Assembly: GCA_013820975.1 (NCBI GenBank)
Contig: JACDHQ010000150.1
Span: 1 to 5,879 of the forward strand
Source: Gemmatimonadaceae bacterium
GTDB taxonomy: Bacteria; Gemmatimonadota; Gemmatimonadetes; Gemmatimonadales; Gemmatimonadaceae
Reading direction: 5' to 3'
DNA: 5,879 bases
Shown here: in pieces, positions 5,480-5,879 of the stretch
Layout: every line of letters starts with the position of its first letter
How positions within the stretch are numbered: the first letter of the stretch is position 1
Notes under the pieces: model-generated
What the model was told of the DNA's origin: nothing
What the model saw: the letters and a program-made list of their open reading frames with translations, nothing else
Databases searched by the model: none
Made by a program: the position numbers and the translations under genes

Positions 5480-5879
5480 CTATGTGCCTCTCGGGGCCGG
5501 ATACGCCCGCGTCCTCCACGCCCTGGGACGCCTGGCGGAACTGGCGATCACCCGAAACACCGCCAGCGGGTCCGCGAGCGGATTGAGCCAGAAGCTGGCC
5601 CCGCGCGTTGCGTAGCTCGGCGCCATCGCAGCCGTGAGCAGCCAGCGAATGCCGATGAGGGCGGCGTTCAGCGGCAGCAACAGCTGCAGGGCGGCGCTTC
5701 CGCTCGCGAGCGTCGCGATCCCCGCAACCACGATCGGAACCGGCAGCCCCTGCACCAGCACGAGGAACAGCACGTCGAACAGCTGGCGGCCCGGCGACGT
5801 GGCGTCCTTGAGGTCGATGCTGCGCCCCCACTCGCGCCACATCTGCGCTGCCGAGTCGTACGAGCGCACGTCATAGAGC
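5480..5879 (-). CDS. Probable family 2 membrane glycosyltransferase, C-terminal part
   Basis: Only the last 132 residues are inside the window; the frame is open to the right edge, so the start lies outside. The visible part begins LYDVRSYDSAAQMWREWGRS, which resembles the segment after the catalytic domain of membrane GT2 enzymes. In some of these the enzyme glycosylates a lipid carrier, hopanoid or carotenoid. Two membrane helices follow, at about visible residues 33-56 (LFDVLFLVLVQGLPVPIVVA) and 62-86 (LQLLLPLNAALIGIRWLL), then FWLNPLADPLAVFRVIASS and a basic cytoplasmic tail. The catalytic DxD and GT-A fold are not visible, so acceptor and donor cannot be named. The GTG at 5869 is internal, not a credible start. 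The assignment rests on the C-terminal pattern. Confidence 0.68.
   Translation of the reverse strand, partial: LYDVRSYDSAAQMWREWGRSIDLKDATSPGRQLFDVLFLVLVQGLPVPIVVAGIATLASGSAALQLLLPLNAALIGIRWLLTAAMAPSYATRGASFWLNPLADPLAVFRVIASSARRPRAWRTRAYPAPRGT

Overview
The window is a GC-rich (by eye about two thirds G+C) stretch of bacterial chromosome with no rRNA, tRNA, CRISPR array or insertion sequence that I can recognise. The high GC, the HigBA toxin-antitoxin module, Tat-exported ferritin-like proteins and a GT2-type membrane glycosyltransferase suggest a Gram-negative bacterium. Gemmatimonadota or a high-GC proteobacterium would both fit. The window alone does not settle this.

Layout. Positions 83-798 (minus strand) hold a type II toxin-antitoxin module in the HigBA order, toxin first. 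higB is followed, after an unusually wide gap of 98 nt, by higA, and a plausible promoter and repeat-containing operator region lies at about 861-901. Positions 799-1587 form a long weakly coding stretch. It contains one doubtful small ORF (1040-1444, one predicted membrane segment) and several short inverted repeats. A 116-residue two-helix membrane protein of unknown function follows (1588-1938, plus strand). After a 329-nt gap with a GC-rich hairpin come two adjacent plus-strand genes, 2268-3089 and 3109-4131, separated by only 19 nt. Both encode exported ferritin-like proteins that keep a complete E, ExxH, E, ExxH diiron ligand set. The first looks like a Tat lipoprotein, the second like a Tat-exported soluble protein.

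A convergent pair of minus-strand genes fills the right side. The gene at 4360-5280 encodes an uncharacterised protein with an acidic helical N-terminus, a possible START-like middle and a two-helix Gly/Ala-rich membrane segment. The gene at 5480-5879 is the C-terminal end of a probable family 2 membrane glycosyltransferase whose start lies off the right edge.

How the parts fit together. higB and higA form one functional unit (ribosome-dependent mRNA interferase and its neutralising repressor). The two ferritin-like genes very probably form one operon and may work together outside the cytoplasm. No functional link between these units is visible. The most interesting item is the paired diiron module with two different predicted anchorings; the rest is ordinary accessory or housekeeping sequence.
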